DNA of 64,000 nucleotides from Runella sp. SP2 (GCF_003711225.1 NZ_CP031030.1:5394001-5458000), one strand, 5' to 3'; positions 51,350-60,773 are shown, counted from the first letter of the stretch. A program made the numbers and translations. The notes: generated by a model from the sequence alone, not told the origin.

Positions 51350-52048
51350 TTAGTTCTGAACTACGCTACCCGATTCTACGGCTTTCCGAACCTCCTCTTT
51401 CAAACGTTGGTTAGCCACAACAACTACTTCAACTCGCTGATTTTGACGGCGGCCATCCAGCGTTTTGTTTGAAGCTTTAGGCGTCGTTTCTCCAAAGCCT
51501 TCTGTTACGATTCGCAATTGAGGAACCCCATGTGCTTGCAAAAAATCCGCTAAAGCTTCCGCGCGTTTCTCAGAAAGCGCTTGATTCACTTTCAAACTTC
51601 CTTGAGAATCGGTATGTCCCGCTACCAATATTTCAGTGTCTTTGAAATCTTGTAATACCTGCGCAAGTTTCTTTACGAACGGTTGTGGGTCATTCGATAA
51701 CACATACGAGCCTTCAGGATATAAGATAGCGGATTGAAACGTAATTTTAATGCCTTCTCCCAAGCGTTCAATTTGGGCGATGCCTCCTAGCTGTTGGCGT
51801 AGCTGGATGGTTTGCTGTTCCATGTATTGTTCAATACGAGTACCTGGCAAACCACCCACTACTGAAGCGCTTATCGCGTAATTGGCAGGATCTTTCGATT
51901 TACTTTGCCCATGTTTGGCAGGTGAAACCGTTTTCCCCTTAGTTCTTGATAGAAAGGATGTGGACTTACAGTCGGAAAGCCCTATGATCAATAAAAAACT
52001 CATTGATACAAGCAAGAGACTTTTAACCGTTTTTTTTGTTGTATTCAT
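51350..52048 (-). CDS. OmpA family peptidoglycan-associated lipoprotein
   Basis: 232 aa from ATG 52048. A lipoprotein-like signal ends at LSDC. After a Lys/Ser-rich linker comes a YiaD-type middle region and the OmpA C-terminal domain with ILVAGHTDSQGSLKVNQALSEKRAEALADFL and GRRQNQRVEVVVV, including the Asp and Arg that bind diaminopimelate. It tethers the outer membrane to peptidoglycan. Confidence 0.9.
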   Translation of the reverse strand: MNTTKKTVKSLLLVSMSFLLIIGLSDCKSTSFLSRTKGKTVSPAKHGQSKSKDPANYAISASVVGGLPGTRIEQYMEQQTIQLRQQLGGIAQIERLGEGIKITFQSAILYPEGSYVLSNDPQPFVKKLAQVLQDFKDTEILVAGHTDSQGSLKVNQALSEKRAEALADFLQAHGVPQLRIVTEGFGETTPKASNKTLDGRRQNQRVEVVVVANQRLKEEVRKAVESGSVVQN

Positions 52049-52233
52049 GGCTGACAAAAAACTTTGTTAGTAAAAAAAGGAGCTTTTGAATTTTTAATGC
52101 TCAAAAGAGCCTTATTGATAAACTCCGTGTTATTGTCATTGCTGTTAATCTGATATTAGATGTAAAATACTTATGCCACGGTAGTTTTAGGCGTTCATTA
52201 GGGAGATATGGGGAATTTGGGGAATTTTTGGGC

Positions 52234-52264
52234 AAAAAAATCCCCACTCATTAACTAAGTGGGG
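52234..52264 (-). terminator. intrinsic terminator of the aldo/keto reductase gene
   Basis: CCCCACT (52242-52248) pairs with AGTGGGG (52258-52264) over a 9-nt loop. On the minus strand the hairpin is followed by ATTTTTTT (plus-strand A run 52234-52240). It lies 25 bp beyond the stop of the reductase gene. Confidence 0.8.
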
Positions 52265-52288
52265 AGGTTATCAAACGAAATTTGGCGT

Positions 52289-53275
52289 TTACCACAAATG
52301 ATGCACCTGCGGTTTTATGTATTTAGCATAGATTTCATTCACAGATTGTAATTGATCTTGGGTCAAATCAGGAATCGTGAGCGCTTCCAAATTGGCAGTT
52401 GCTTGCGTAGGATTGGACGCACCTGGTATAATAGTACTCACCGAAGAAAAGCCCAAAATCCAGCGTAAAGCCACTGGGGCAAGGTTTTCGTACGAAGGAA
52501 ATACCGCTTTGAGTTCTTCTACTGCGTCCAATCCTGTTTCATAATTAATGCCCGAAAACGTTTCTCCTTTATCAAAGTGTTCGCCATTGCGGTTAAAAAA
52601 GCGGTGGTCGCCTGCCGTGAAACTCGAAGATTTTGAGAATTTGCCCGTCAGCAAGCCACTGGCCAAAGGTACGCGCACGATGACACCGATATTTTTCTTT
52701 TGGGCTTGCTCAAAAAACAATTCCGACGGACGCTGGCGGAACATATTGAAGATGATTTGAACCGTAGTGACATTGTCGTACTCAATGCCTTTCAACGCCT
52801 CTTCTACTTTCTCAACGCTGATACCCAAATTCAAAATTTTACCTTCTTCTTTTAAGCGGTCAAACAACTCAAAAATTTCGGGGCGATAATACACCTCCGT
52901 GGGTGGACAATGGAGTTGAATCAAATCCAGGGTCTCTAACCCCATATTTGTGAGGCTATCTTCTACAAACTTACGCAATACCGCAGGCTGGTAGGCTTCA
53001 CTAACATGCGGGCTAAGTTGGCGGCCGCATTTGGTGGCGACATAAATACGTTCTGAGCGGCTTTTCACAAATTTACCCACGGCTTTTTCACTTTCTCCCG
53101 CACCATAAACATCAGCGGTGTCAATAAAATTGATGCCTGAATCCACTGCCGCGTGAAGAATTTTTTCTGCATTTTCGTGGCTAAAATCATCTCCCCATTT
53201 TCCTCCCACCTGCCACGTTCCTAAGCTGATTTCCGAAATCTCAAATCCTGTTTTTCCTAATTTTCTGTAATTCAT
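52289..53275 (-). CDS. aldo/keto reductase
   Basis: 328 aa from the ATG at 53275 (a TTG two codons earlier also opens the frame). The tetrad is present: Asp and Tyr in IDTADVYGAGESEKAVGKF, Lys in VATKCGRQ, His in LIQLHCPP. The C-terminal SSVSTIIPGASNPTQATANLEA binds the cofactor phosphate. It reduces aldehydes or ketones with NAD(P)H. Its upstream gap carries the GTCAGAC hairpin cluster. Confidence 0.9.
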   Translation of the reverse strand: MNYRKLGKTGFEISEISLGTWQVGGKWGDDFSHENAEKILHAAVDSGINFIDTADVYGAGESEKAVGKFVKSRSERIYVATKCGRQLSPHVSEAYQPAVLRKFVEDSLTNMGLETLDLIQLHCPPTEVYYRPEIFELFDRLKEEGKILNLGISVEKVEEALKGIEYDNVTTVQIIFNMFRQRPSELFFEQAQKKNIGVIVRVPLASGLLTGKFSKSSSFTAGDHRFFNRNGEHFDKGETFSGINYETGLDAVEELKAVFPSYENLAPVALRWILGFSSVSTIIPGASNPTQATANLEALTIPDLTQDQLQSVNEIYAKYIKPQVHHLW

Positions 53276-53299
53276 TGTCAATGTTGTTTTTGGGTTGCA

Positions 53300-53448
53300 G
53301 TCAGACGGTGGTCTAGTACGCAGTCAGACGGTAGTCAGACTGCTCTTTCGAGTGGTTATGGTCTTGACACACTACCGTCTGACCATTGTACGCTGTCAGA
53401 CGATAGTCAGACTGCGCTATCATGCTTACGGTCTGACTATCGTCTGAC
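53300..53448. repeat. GTCAGAC/GTCTGAC cluster forming two hairpins
   Basis: Eight heptamers: GTCAGAC at 53300, 53323, 53334, 53395 and 53406, GTCTGAC at 53377, 53431 and 53442. Three pairs are spaced exactly 11 bp. GTCAGACGATAGTCAGAC (53395-53412) and GTCTGACTATCGTCTGAC (53431-53448) are perfect 18-bp reverse complements around an 18-nt loop. GTCAGACGGTAGT (53323-53335) pairs with ACTACCGTCTGAC (53371-53383). It lies upstream of the aldo/keto reductase gene. Confidence 0.85.
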
Positions 53449-53454
53449 CTTGTC

Positions 53455-54048
53455 TTATTCATTCCATGCGTTCATGCCAAGTGTTAGCGGCATACACGCA
53501 ATGTATTTCCCTGGAATTGGGTCGTAGCCGAGTACTTCTTTACCAATTTTTTGGGACGTAAAATAGCCAAGGAGCGTCAGTTCCTTCACTCTTCTAAAAA
53601 ATGGCGTTGGAGAAGGCGGTGCCAGACGAATGCCCCATACCGATGGTGGTAACTTCTCCGCTTCCGCATCCAGTTTAGTCAAAAATTCCTTTCGCTGTTC
53701 GGGAGTACATTCCACAAACGACTTCCCATAAGCTTTTTCACAATCTTCTTCCAATTTTTCTAAACCACCCACAAAATCCTTTTGTTCTTCTTCCGACAAC
53801 AAATCTTTTAACATTTTGTCAATAAACTGCGGTACTCCTAGCTCTTTGGCGCCAGGCGTTTTGGTTTTGGGCAGAATAGTTTCCGCAATTTCAGCAATGC
53901 TTGCCGCTTGGTTATTGGTCAAAAAAGTAGGTTTCCAGTCCAATTTTGCTTCTTGCGAGCAGGCCATAAACGCCTCGCTCAACGTAGCCGTGGAAACAGC
54001 ATAGCCCAAAAACAGGGCCGACGACTTTATAATATCTCTGCGGTTCAT
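53455..54048 (-). CDS. gluconate 2-dehydrogenase subunit 3 family protein
   Basis: 197 aa. Tat-like leader NRRDIIKSSALFLGYAVS, followed by FMACSQEA. The family core is ASIAEIAETILPKTKTPGAKELGVPQFIDKMLKDLLS, with WGIRLAPPSPTPFFRRVKELTLLGYFTS. It is the small subunit that accompanies a GMC-type flavin dehydrogenase and carries it across the membrane by its Tat signal. The large subunit gene lies 11 bp upstream. Confidence 0.88.
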   Translation of the reverse strand: MNRRDIIKSSALFLGYAVSTATLSEAFMACSQEAKLDWKPTFLTNNQAASIAEIAETILPKTKTPGAKELGVPQFIDKMLKDLLSEEEQKDFVGGLEKLEEDCEKAYGKSFVECTPEQRKEFLTKLDAEAEKLPPSVWGIRLAPPSPTPFFRRVKELTLLGYFTSQKIGKEVLGYDPIPGKYIACMPLTLGMNAWNE

Positions 54049-54059
54049 CTGATTAGGGA

Positions 54060-55766
54060 TTAGAGATTTTTACGATTGAGTTCTTTTACGGCAAAATCAG
54101 CGGCACGCGCCGTGAGCGCCATGTACGTGATGGACGGATTGACACAACTTGAGGAAGTCATGCAGGCTCCATCTGTAACAAATACGTTAGGTACAGCATG
54201 AAGTTGGTTATTGGCATTGACCACCGACGTTTTCGGATCGCGGCCCATGCGTGCCGTTCCCATCTCGTGTACGCCTACGCCAATTCCTCCCGAATAATCA
54301 AATGGCGTCACATTTTTCAAGCCCGCATTTTCGAGCATTTCTACGGCATCCTCTTTCATTTGTTTACGCATCGCCATTTCATTTGCTTTAAATTCGGCAT
54401 CAATACTCAGCGTAGGTAAGCCCCATTTGTCTTTTACGTCATGGTTGAGGGTTACTTTGTTTTCGTGGTACGGCAAACATTCTCCAAAACCTACAAGTGA
54501 CATACCCCAGCTACTTGGCGCAAACAAACTATCTTTAAACTCAGCGCCTACTCCGCCTCCACCGATCCCAGCACCCCAATTTCCTCGTCCACCAGCACCT
54601 TGATAGTCATATCCTCGAATAAAATCTTTCATTTTGGAAGCTTCGTCGAGGTTGCGGTAACGCGGAATAAAAATCCCGTTGGGGCGGCGGCCTTTGTAGT
54701 ATTGGTCTTCAAACCCATCATAACTACCCATTGCTCCTACTCGATAGTGGTGATCCATTAAGTTATGTCCCAATTCGCCACTATCATTTCCTAGACCGTT
54801 AGGGAAACGACTTGACGTAGAATTCAACAAAATTTGGGTGGTTCCGAGCGTCGAAGCGTTCAAGAAGATGATTCGTGCATAAAACTCAATTTCTTCCTTG
54901 GTTTCCGAATCAATCACCTTTACGCCTTTTGCTTTGCCCAATTTTTCATCATAAATAATCGATGCTGCTTGCGAGTTGGGGCGGAGGGTTAATTTGCCTG
55001 TGGCATCGGCCGCAGGCAGCGTTACGGCATTGCTGCTAAAATACGCCCCAAAAGGGCAGCCCCTCGAACAACGGTTACGATTTTGGCATTGCCCCCGACC
55101 GTTGATAGGTTCGGTCAAGTGCGCTACGCGTCCAATGGTCAGGTGGCGGCCTTTGTACGTTTTTTCAATACTGCCTTTGACGTGTTTTTCGAGGCAATTT
55201 AGCTCCATCGGGGGCAAAAAATGCCCGTCGGGCAAGTGCGATAATCCTAGCTTCTCACCACTAATCCCGACATATTTCTCTACGTAGGTGTACCAATTTT
55301 CAAGGTCTTTGTATCGAATAGGCCAATCTACTCCGATGCTTTGTTTGGCATTAGCTTCAAAATCAAGGTCGCTCCAGCGGTAGCACTGTTTTCCCCAAAG
55401 CAACGAACGCCCTCCTACCTGATTTCCTCGAATCCAGTCAAAACGCTTTACTTCGGTGTAAGGGCTATCAAGGTCGTTGTTATAAAAATGCTTGTTGGAT
55501 TCATCAATAAAGCCACTCCGAACTTGAATATGGTATTTCTTTTTATCTTCATCGGTCAGCTTTCCACGGTGTTCAAAATCCCAGTGGTCGTTGTTCATCG
55601 TAGGGTAGTCTTCAACGTGACGCACCATCCGTCCTCTTTCCAAGACAAGCGTCTGCAACCCTTTCTCACACAGCTCCTTAGAGGCCCAACCGCCGCTAAT
55701 TCCTGACCCAATCACGATGGCATCGTAGGTATGGGTTTTGTTGACTTTTAAATTAAAACTTGGCAT
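54060..55766 (-). CDS. GMC family FAD-dependent oxidoreductase (gluconate 2-dehydrogenase large-subunit type)
   Basis: 568 aa. FAD dinucleotide motif YDAIVIGSGISGGWASKELCEKGLQTLVLERG at the N-terminus. WIRGNQVGGRSLLWGKQCYRWSD binds the flavin, and a four-Cys patch (GRGQCQNRNRCSRGCPFGAYF) is typical of the bacterial periplasmic subgroup. The C-terminal catalytic region has GVHEMGTARMG and NVFVTDGACMTSSSCVNPSITYMALTARAADFA. It oxidises a sugar or sugar acid; the substrate is not decided. It has no own signal peptide and pairs with the subunit 3 gene. Confidence 0.9.
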   Translation of the reverse strand: MPSFNLKVNKTHTYDAIVIGSGISGGWASKELCEKGLQTLVLERGRMVRHVEDYPTMNNDHWDFEHRGKLTDEDKKKYHIQVRSGFIDESNKHFYNNDLDSPYTEVKRFDWIRGNQVGGRSLLWGKQCYRWSDLDFEANAKQSIGVDWPIRYKDLENWYTYVEKYVGISGEKLGLSHLPDGHFLPPMELNCLEKHVKGSIEKTYKGRHLTIGRVAHLTEPINGRGQCQNRNRCSRGCPFGAYFSSNAVTLPAADATGKLTLRPNSQAASIIYDEKLGKAKGVKVIDSETKEEIEFYARIIFLNASTLGTTQILLNSTSSRFPNGLGNDSGELGHNLMDHHYRVGAMGSYDGFEDQYYKGRRPNGIFIPRYRNLDEASKMKDFIRGYDYQGAGGRGNWGAGIGGGGVGAEFKDSLFAPSSWGMSLVGFGECLPYHENKVTLNHDVKDKWGLPTLSIDAEFKANEMAMRKQMKEDAVEMLENAGLKNVTPFDYSGGIGVGVHEMGTARMGRDPKTSVVNANNQLHAVPNVFVTDGACMTSSSCVNPSITYMALTARAADFAVKELNRKNL

Positions 55767-55954
55767 AGGTTAATTAGATATTAGAATAGTGAAATATGTT
55801 TGCGAAGATAGGTATTTAACTGTCTATACGACAATTAAAATGATTTAATAGCAAGCAAAAATGAAGGGAGAACTATTTTGGAAAATTATATGTATCTACA
55901 TATATTTATAACATCCTAAGCTACTAGGCTCAAGGTGGTGTAAAATAGCGTGGT

Positions 55955-56827
55955 ATGAAAAGAAACGAATTTCTAAAAAGTGTTCTGGGAGGAACTATTG
56001 CAATGGACTCATTAAAAGACCTTTATAAATGGAACGAACAATTGGCAACCAAAGACTCGTTCATGCCCCTACTTTTTGTGGGGCACGGCTCGCCCATGAA
56101 CGGAATCGAAGAAAATGAGTTTAGCGGTGGCTGGAAACGGCTTGGCAAAGACATACCCGTCCCAACGGCCGTCTTGGTAGTGTCGGCGCACTGGTACACC
56201 CGTGGCACCAAAATAACGGCCATGAACGCCCCGCGTACCATCCACGATTTTGGTGGATTTCCGAGGGCTTTGTTTGAGGTTCAATACCCTGCGCCAGGTA
56301 GCCCTGCGTTGGCCAACGAAACAGCATCGCTCGTTAAAAAAGCGCAAGTCAGCCTTGACCATGAATGGGGCTTAGACCACGGAACGTGGACGGTCGTACG
56401 TCACATGTACCCTAAAGCCAACATTCCCGTATTACAATTGAGCATTGATTACACCCAACCACCTCGTTATCATTATGAGCTGGCAAAAGAATTAGCAGCT
56501 TTACGCAAAAAAGGGGTGCTAATTATTGGAAGCGGAAACATGGTTCATAACCTTGGTATCCTCAATTGGCAATACACCGAACGAGGTTACGATTGGGCCA
56601 TTGAAATGAATACCAAATTCAAAAAACTAATCGTCGAGAATGACCACGCTCCGCTGATTAATTACGAGAAATTGGGACAAGCAGCATTATTGTCGATTCC
56701 ATCCCCCGACCACTACTTACCATTGTTATATATTTTGGGCTTAAAAGAAGAAAAAGAGCCTATCAGTTTCTTTAACGACAAAACTGTTTTAGGCTCTATT
56801 TCAATGACTTCTGTAAAGATTGGATAA
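55955..56827 (+). CDS. ygiD: 4,5-DOPA-extradiol-dioxygenase (YgiD family)
   Basis: 290 aa. Metal-binding histidines: FVGHGSPMN, VVSAHWYTRG, GLDHGTWTVVRHMYP and SIPSPDHYLPLLYILG. The fold belongs to class III extradiol ring-cleavage dioxygenases. A Tat-unlike leader of about 40 residues precedes the domain (MKRNEFLKSVLGGTIAMDSL), resembling truncated exported forms. A promoter TTTTG-N20-TATATTTA lies upstream (last base off consensus). No aromatic degradation cluster is adjacent. Confidence 0.88.
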   Translation: MKRNEFLKSVLGGTIAMDSLKDLYKWNEQLATKDSFMPLLFVGHGSPMNGIEENEFSGGWKRLGKDIPVPTAVLVVSAHWYTRGTKITAMNAPRTIHDFGGFPRALFEVQYPAPGSPALANETASLVKKAQVSLDHEWGLDHGTWTVVRHMYPKANIPVLQLSIDYTQPPRYHYELAKELAALRKKGVLIIGSGNMVHNLGILNWQYTERGYDWAIEMNTKFKKLIVENDHAPLINYEKLGQAALLSIPSPDHYLPLLYILGLKEEKEPISFFNDKTVLGSISMTSVKIG

Positions 56828-56830
56828 AGG

Positions 56831-56883
56831 GTGCAGTTACTCATAACCGCACTCACGTACCTCTGGTTGTGAGCAACCAGAGG
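56831..56883. repeat. pair of hairpins with CTCA and TGAG tetraloops
   Basis: GTGCAGTTA-CTCA-TAACCGCAC (56831-56852, one mismatch) and CCTCTGGTTG-TGAG-CAACCAGAGG (56860-56883, perfect 10-bp stem). The two loops are complementary, as in the 96-bp array at 24746. They lie between the convergent ygiD and alcohol dehydrogenase genes, where they may also act as terminators. Confidence 0.75.
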
Positions 56884-56886
56884 CAC

Positions 56887-57906
56887 TTACAATTCAATTA
56901 CCGCTTTTATGACTCGACTTTCAGGAAGAAGAAGCGTTTCAAATGAGTCGATAAGGGAGTCAAACGAAACGCGGTGAGAAATCCAAGGTTGGGTATCTAA
57001 TGTCCCATTCTCCATCGCCGCGATGATGCTCGTAAAATCCTCTGGTAGGGCGTTACGACTGGCTAAAAGTGTCACTTCTTTTCGGTGAAATTCAGGGTCG
57101 TTAAAAGTTACCTCTCCCTGAAACAGCCCAACAAAAGTCAATCGACCACCGTGAGCTACATATTTGAAGGCTTGCATCATCGACGTTGGATTTCCTGTGG
57201 CATCAAACACCGCCGTTGGCAAGTCACCATTCAACACACCACGAATAGCCTCTACGGGGTCATTAGTTGTCAACAAAATGGTTTCGTCCACCTTCAATTG
57301 TTGTTTGCAAAACACCAACCGCCCTTCGTTCATGTCCATCACGGCCACTTTAGCGCCTTTGAGCTTGGCAAATTGAATTACAGAAAGGCCAATCGGCCCT
57401 GCTCCAATGACTAACACCAAATCGTTGGCTTGCACTTGTGCCCGATTGACCGCGTGTGAGCCAATGCCCAACGTTTCGACCAAGGCCAACTGCTCATAAC
57501 TCAACGTTTTTGACGTATATACTTTATTGGCAGGAACTTTCAGAAACTCGCGCATTCCACCATCGGAATGTACACCGAGTACTTGAAGTTTTTCGCAGCA
57601 ATTGGTTTTGCCCATACGACACGCTTGACATTTGCCGCAATTGATGTAAGGCTCCACCGATACTTTATCGCCTACCGTCACGTTGCCAACACCTGTACCT
57701 ATCGCTACTACCTCCGCTCCGAGTTCGTGACCAAGAATACGAGGGTACGAAAAAAACGGTTGCTTCCCACGGAAAGCATGGTAGTCGGTTCCACAAATAC
57801 CAATGCGATGAATTTTTAAAAGAACTTCGCCGTCTTGAAGTTCCGTGTTCAAGTCCGTTTCAGACTGCTGAAAATGGCCTGGACTAAGTAGAGTTAAAGT
57901 CTTCAC
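56887..57906 (-). CDS. zinc-containing alcohol dehydrogenase
   Basis: 339 aa, MDR family. Catalytic zinc: Cys in GICGTDYHAF, His in LGHELGAEVVAIG. Structural zinc: four Cys in NCGKCQACRMGKTNCC. Coenzyme motif VIGAGPIGLSVIQFAK and Asp in MDMNEGR suggest NAD. Related to sorbitol/threonine dehydrogenases and L-galactonate-type enzymes. A perfect -7 box (TAGGTTTG on the minus strand, 57937-57930) lies 24 bp upstream. Confidence 0.9.
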   Translation of the reverse strand: MKTLTLLSPGHFQQSETDLNTELQDGEVLLKIHRIGICGTDYHAFRGKQPFFSYPRILGHELGAEVVAIGTGVGNVTVGDKVSVEPYINCGKCQACRMGKTNCCEKLQVLGVHSDGGMREFLKVPANKVYTSKTLSYEQLALVETLGIGSHAVNRAQVQANDLVLVIGAGPIGLSVIQFAKLKGAKVAVMDMNEGRLVFCKQQLKVDETILLTTNDPVEAIRGVLNGDLPTAVFDATGNPTSMMQAFKYVAHGGRLTFVGLFQGEVTFNDPEFHRKEVTLLASRNALPEDFTSIIAAMENGTLDTQPWISHRVSFDSLIDSFETLLLPESRVIKAVIEL

Positions 57907-57981
57907 AAGATGTATTATTTAGGGGGTTACAAACCTAAAGAATCTTTATCAGACAACTTTACTGTTCCGTACTAAAACTTT

Positions 57982-58482
57982 TCACTTGTTTCCTACCTCC
58001 ATTGAATTTTCAATAAAAAGGTCGAGCGCTTTTTCTAGCCGCTTTGTTTCTAATGCTCCCACTACTCTACCTTGAAGTTGCAGGTATTGGTCAAAAAAAA
58101 CGGTGGTTGGGTAGCTCAGTTTTCCATTTTCGGTTCCTAGTACTTGTGCCAACTCGTGTACACCCGTTTTTACCCCCGTTGGCTTAAACTTGTACGTACG
58201 TTGCAAAAACGTAATGGGCTGCGCATCTTCCGCATTGAGGCGAACACAGTAAAATTTCTCATGAAGCTTGCTGACAACCTGTTGGTCTGCAAACGTTCGC
58301 AATTCCATCATTTTACAATACGTACACCAATCGGTATGAATAAACACCAGCACGGGTCGGCGCTCTTTGCGGAGGCTGTCGGTGAGGTGTTCAAACGACG
58401 TCCAACGCAATGTTTGGGCTTGGCATTCGACTGCCAAAAGCCCAAACAAGCCAAAAAGTGCTATCCAAACGTGCTTTTTCAT
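57982..58482 (-). CDS. exported thioredoxin-family protein
   Basis: 166 aa with signal peptide ending VECQAQ. The redox site is WCTYCK within VFIHTDWCTYCKMMELRTFAD, and the cis-Pro is in KLSYPTTVFFDQYLQ. It is the DUF255/thioredoxin-7 type found in the periplasm. Its start overlaps the TonB receptor stop by 4 bp (ATGA), so the two are translated together. A redox or metal-handling role for the receptor, whose plug has a CxxC, is plausible. Confidence 0.88.
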   Translation of the reverse strand: MKKHVWIALFGLFGLLAVECQAQTLRWTSFEHLTDSLRKERRPVLVFIHTDWCTYCKMMELRTFADQQVVSKLHEKFYCVRLNAEDAQPITFLQRTYKFKPTGVKTGVHELAQVLGTENGKLSYPTTVFFDQYLQLQGRVVGALETKRLEKALDLFIENSMEVGNK

Positions 58483-60773
58483 TTGAACAAATTGTATCTA
58501 ACACCTGCAAAGAAGCGAATACCTTGGTTGGGCGCATAGACGTACGACGGGTCGAAGGTCAAGGCGTAGGGGTTATTGGGAGTCGGCACTACTTGCCCCG
58601 TCGCATCAAACGTTACTTGTTTATCAAACGGGTCAAAAGCGCGGGCAATGGCATCAGGAGATGGGGTAAAATTCAATAGATTTTTCACCCCTCCGTAGAT
58701 TTCCAACCCATTGTTAAATTTCTTCCCTAATTGGATATTTTGAAGGCTCCACCAAGGCGAATACTCAGGGCGAGGGTCAAGTGGACCTAGTACGGGCAGT
58801 TTCATTGGGCCGTACAAATTGCCTGTATAATCGACCGACAGGCCAATTTGTGGGAAGGTATATGACACCGACCATACACCCGTAAACTTCTCTGTCAAAA
58901 GCTGGGTTTGCTTCACCAGCGTTCCGCTGCCGTCGTCTTCGCGCTGGAATACATCCATGGCTGTTGCGCCCGTCATAAATTTGAGCCCGTTGGCCAGCGA
59001 TACGTCGATATTTAACGACAAGCCGCGTGAAACGGCGTTTCCGCTCAAGTTGCTGTAAATGATTTTGTTGGGGTCAGTGAGGTAATCAGGAATAATACGG
59101 TTATTAAAAAACGTGTAGAAAGCCGTTGCATCCAGTCCTACGTATCCGCCGTTACCCAAGAAAAACTTCCGCACGTAGTTTAAATTTCCGTTCCAAGAGC
59201 GTTCAGGTTTCAATTCTTCGGTAAACTCTACTTTCCGCGCTCCAGTCAAGGCTGCGTGGTCTTCAGTGAATACGTTGGCCACCCGATACCCATTTCCGAC
59301 GCTTGCACGAAGCACGTTTTTCTTGTCGGTGGAAGTCCATTTGTAATTTAAACGAGGCGTAAAGATGCTCCCGTGGATAGAGTTATAATCATAGCGCGCT
59401 CCTAGCAACAACTTATGGTTGGTCGTAAGCGTGATTTCATCTTGGACAAACAACCCAGGCAATAGCACTTTCGACGGTGCATTCTTTCCATCGGCGTCCG
59501 TTGCAGGGGTATTATCATCGTAAAAAGTGTAGCGTAGAGCCGTTCCTACCAACAAATCGTGGCGCTCTTTGAGTTTTTTATCCCATGTAAATTGGCCAAA
59601 ACCAATGTACTGCTGCGCTTGGTACGGGGTTGTTCCGTAGTACGAATCCTGCAAATGCCCGTTGGCCGAAAACTGAAAGGTTATCTTTTCTTTCATGGGC
59701 AATTGATACGCTCCAATTACCTCCCAGCGCTTGGTATTGATACTTTCGGCATAAATCTCATTACTTCCACGGTACTTAGGCGTCCACTGAGTTTGCCCGC
59801 CCCAACGGTCTTCATAGACGTAGCGCCCACCTAGCGTGAACACCCGATTATCTTTACGGTCTATGCTAAATTTATTAAAAAGCGAGATTCGATTTTGAAG
59901 CGTAATGTCCGTAAAACCATCGCCATTTTTATCGGTCGGGCGTTGAAAATTAAAATAGTTAAGCCCAAATAATGATTGGATTTTTTCGCCCAACTTGTAC
60001 TTTAACCCCAAGTCTGCATTGAATTCTGCCCATGAAGTTCCCATCACATCTACTGAAACCAAAGGCGCTGACGACGGCTTTTTGGTAATGACGTTGATCA
60101 AACCACCCACCGCTTCCGAACCATACAAGGTAGAGGCAGGGCCTTTCACCACTTCGACCCGTTCGATGAGCGCACTTGGAATCCCGCTCAACCCATATAC
60201 TGTCGAAAGTCCTGATACAATGGGCATTCCATCAATCATAATCATGGTATAGGGACCTTCCAAACCATTGATGTGAATATCGCCCGTGTTACAGACGTTG
60301 CAGTTCAACTGCGGACGAATCCCGTTAATATTCTGTAATGATTCAAATAAGTTGGGAACAGGATTCCGCTTAAAAAATACGGGGGTATAGATTTCAACAG
60401 GAACGGGGCTATCTAGTTTTGAGACCTCTTTCATCGTTCCTGTCACTACAACTTCGGCCAGCGAATTTTCTAACTCATCCGTTTGAAGGGTCAATTCTTG
60501 GAAAAATTTAGCCTCCGAAATGGTCACGGCCTTGGTAATGGTACGATAACCAATGGCCGAAATCACCAACTGATACGAACCGTACTTGACATTTTTGATT
60601 TCGAAAACTCCTTTTTCGTCGGTCGTGGTACCGTATTGGGTATTTTTCAAAGCCGCCGTTCCAAATTCCAGAGGTTTACCTTTGACAGTTACCGTTCCTC
60701 GAATACTTCCAGTTTGTGCGAAAATAATGGTTGACACTAGCATGGACGCTAGTAATAAGAACAAATGCTTCAT
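58479..60773 (-). CDS. TonB-dependent receptor with CarboxypepD_reg-like domain
   Basis: 764 aa. Signal peptide (to IIFAQ), a carboxypeptidase regulatory-like domain (GSIRGTVTVKGKPLEFGTAAL), then plug (AEVVVTGTMKEV, GPYTMIMIDGMPIVSG, VEVVKGPASTLYGSEAVGGLINVITKKP) and a barrel ending GIRFFAGVRYNLF. The plug carries NCNVCNTGD, a CxxC seldom seen in siderophore receptors. It resembles receptors found beside CusA-type pumps. Ligand probably a metal or metal complex. Co-transcribed with the thioredoxin-like gene. Confidence 0.88.
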   Translation of the reverse strand: MKHLFLLLASMLVSTIIFAQTGSIRGTVTVKGKPLEFGTAALKNTQYGTTTDEKGVFEIKNVKYGSYQLVISAIGYRTITKAVTISEAKFFQELTLQTDELENSLAEVVVTGTMKEVSKLDSPVPVEIYTPVFFKRNPVPNLFESLQNINGIRPQLNCNVCNTGDIHINGLEGPYTMIMIDGMPIVSGLSTVYGLSGIPSALIERVEVVKGPASTLYGSEAVGGLINVITKKPSSAPLVSVDVMGTSWAEFNADLGLKYKLGEKIQSLFGLNYFNFQRPTDKNGDGFTDITLQNRISLFNKFSIDRKDNRVFTLGGRYVYEDRWGGQTQWTPKYRGSNEIYAESINTKRWEVIGAYQLPMKEKITFQFSANGHLQDSYYGTTPYQAQQYIGFGQFTWDKKLKERHDLLVGTALRYTFYDDNTPATDADGKNAPSKVLLPGLFVQDEITLTTNHKLLLGARYDYNSIHGSIFTPRLNYKWTSTDKKNVLRASVGNGYRVANVFTEDHAALTGARKVEFTEELKPERSWNGNLNYVRKFFLGNGGYVGLDATAFYTFFNNRIIPDYLTDPNKIIYSNLSGNAVSRGLSLNIDVSLANGLKFMTGATAMDVFQREDDGSGTLVKQTQLLTEKFTGVWSVSYTFPQIGLSVDYTGNLYGPMKLPVLGPLDPRPEYSPWWSLQNIQLGKKFNNGLEIYGGVKNLLNFTPSPDAIARAFDPFDKQVTFDATGQVVPTPNNPYALTFDPSYVYAPNQGIRFFAGVRYNLFK

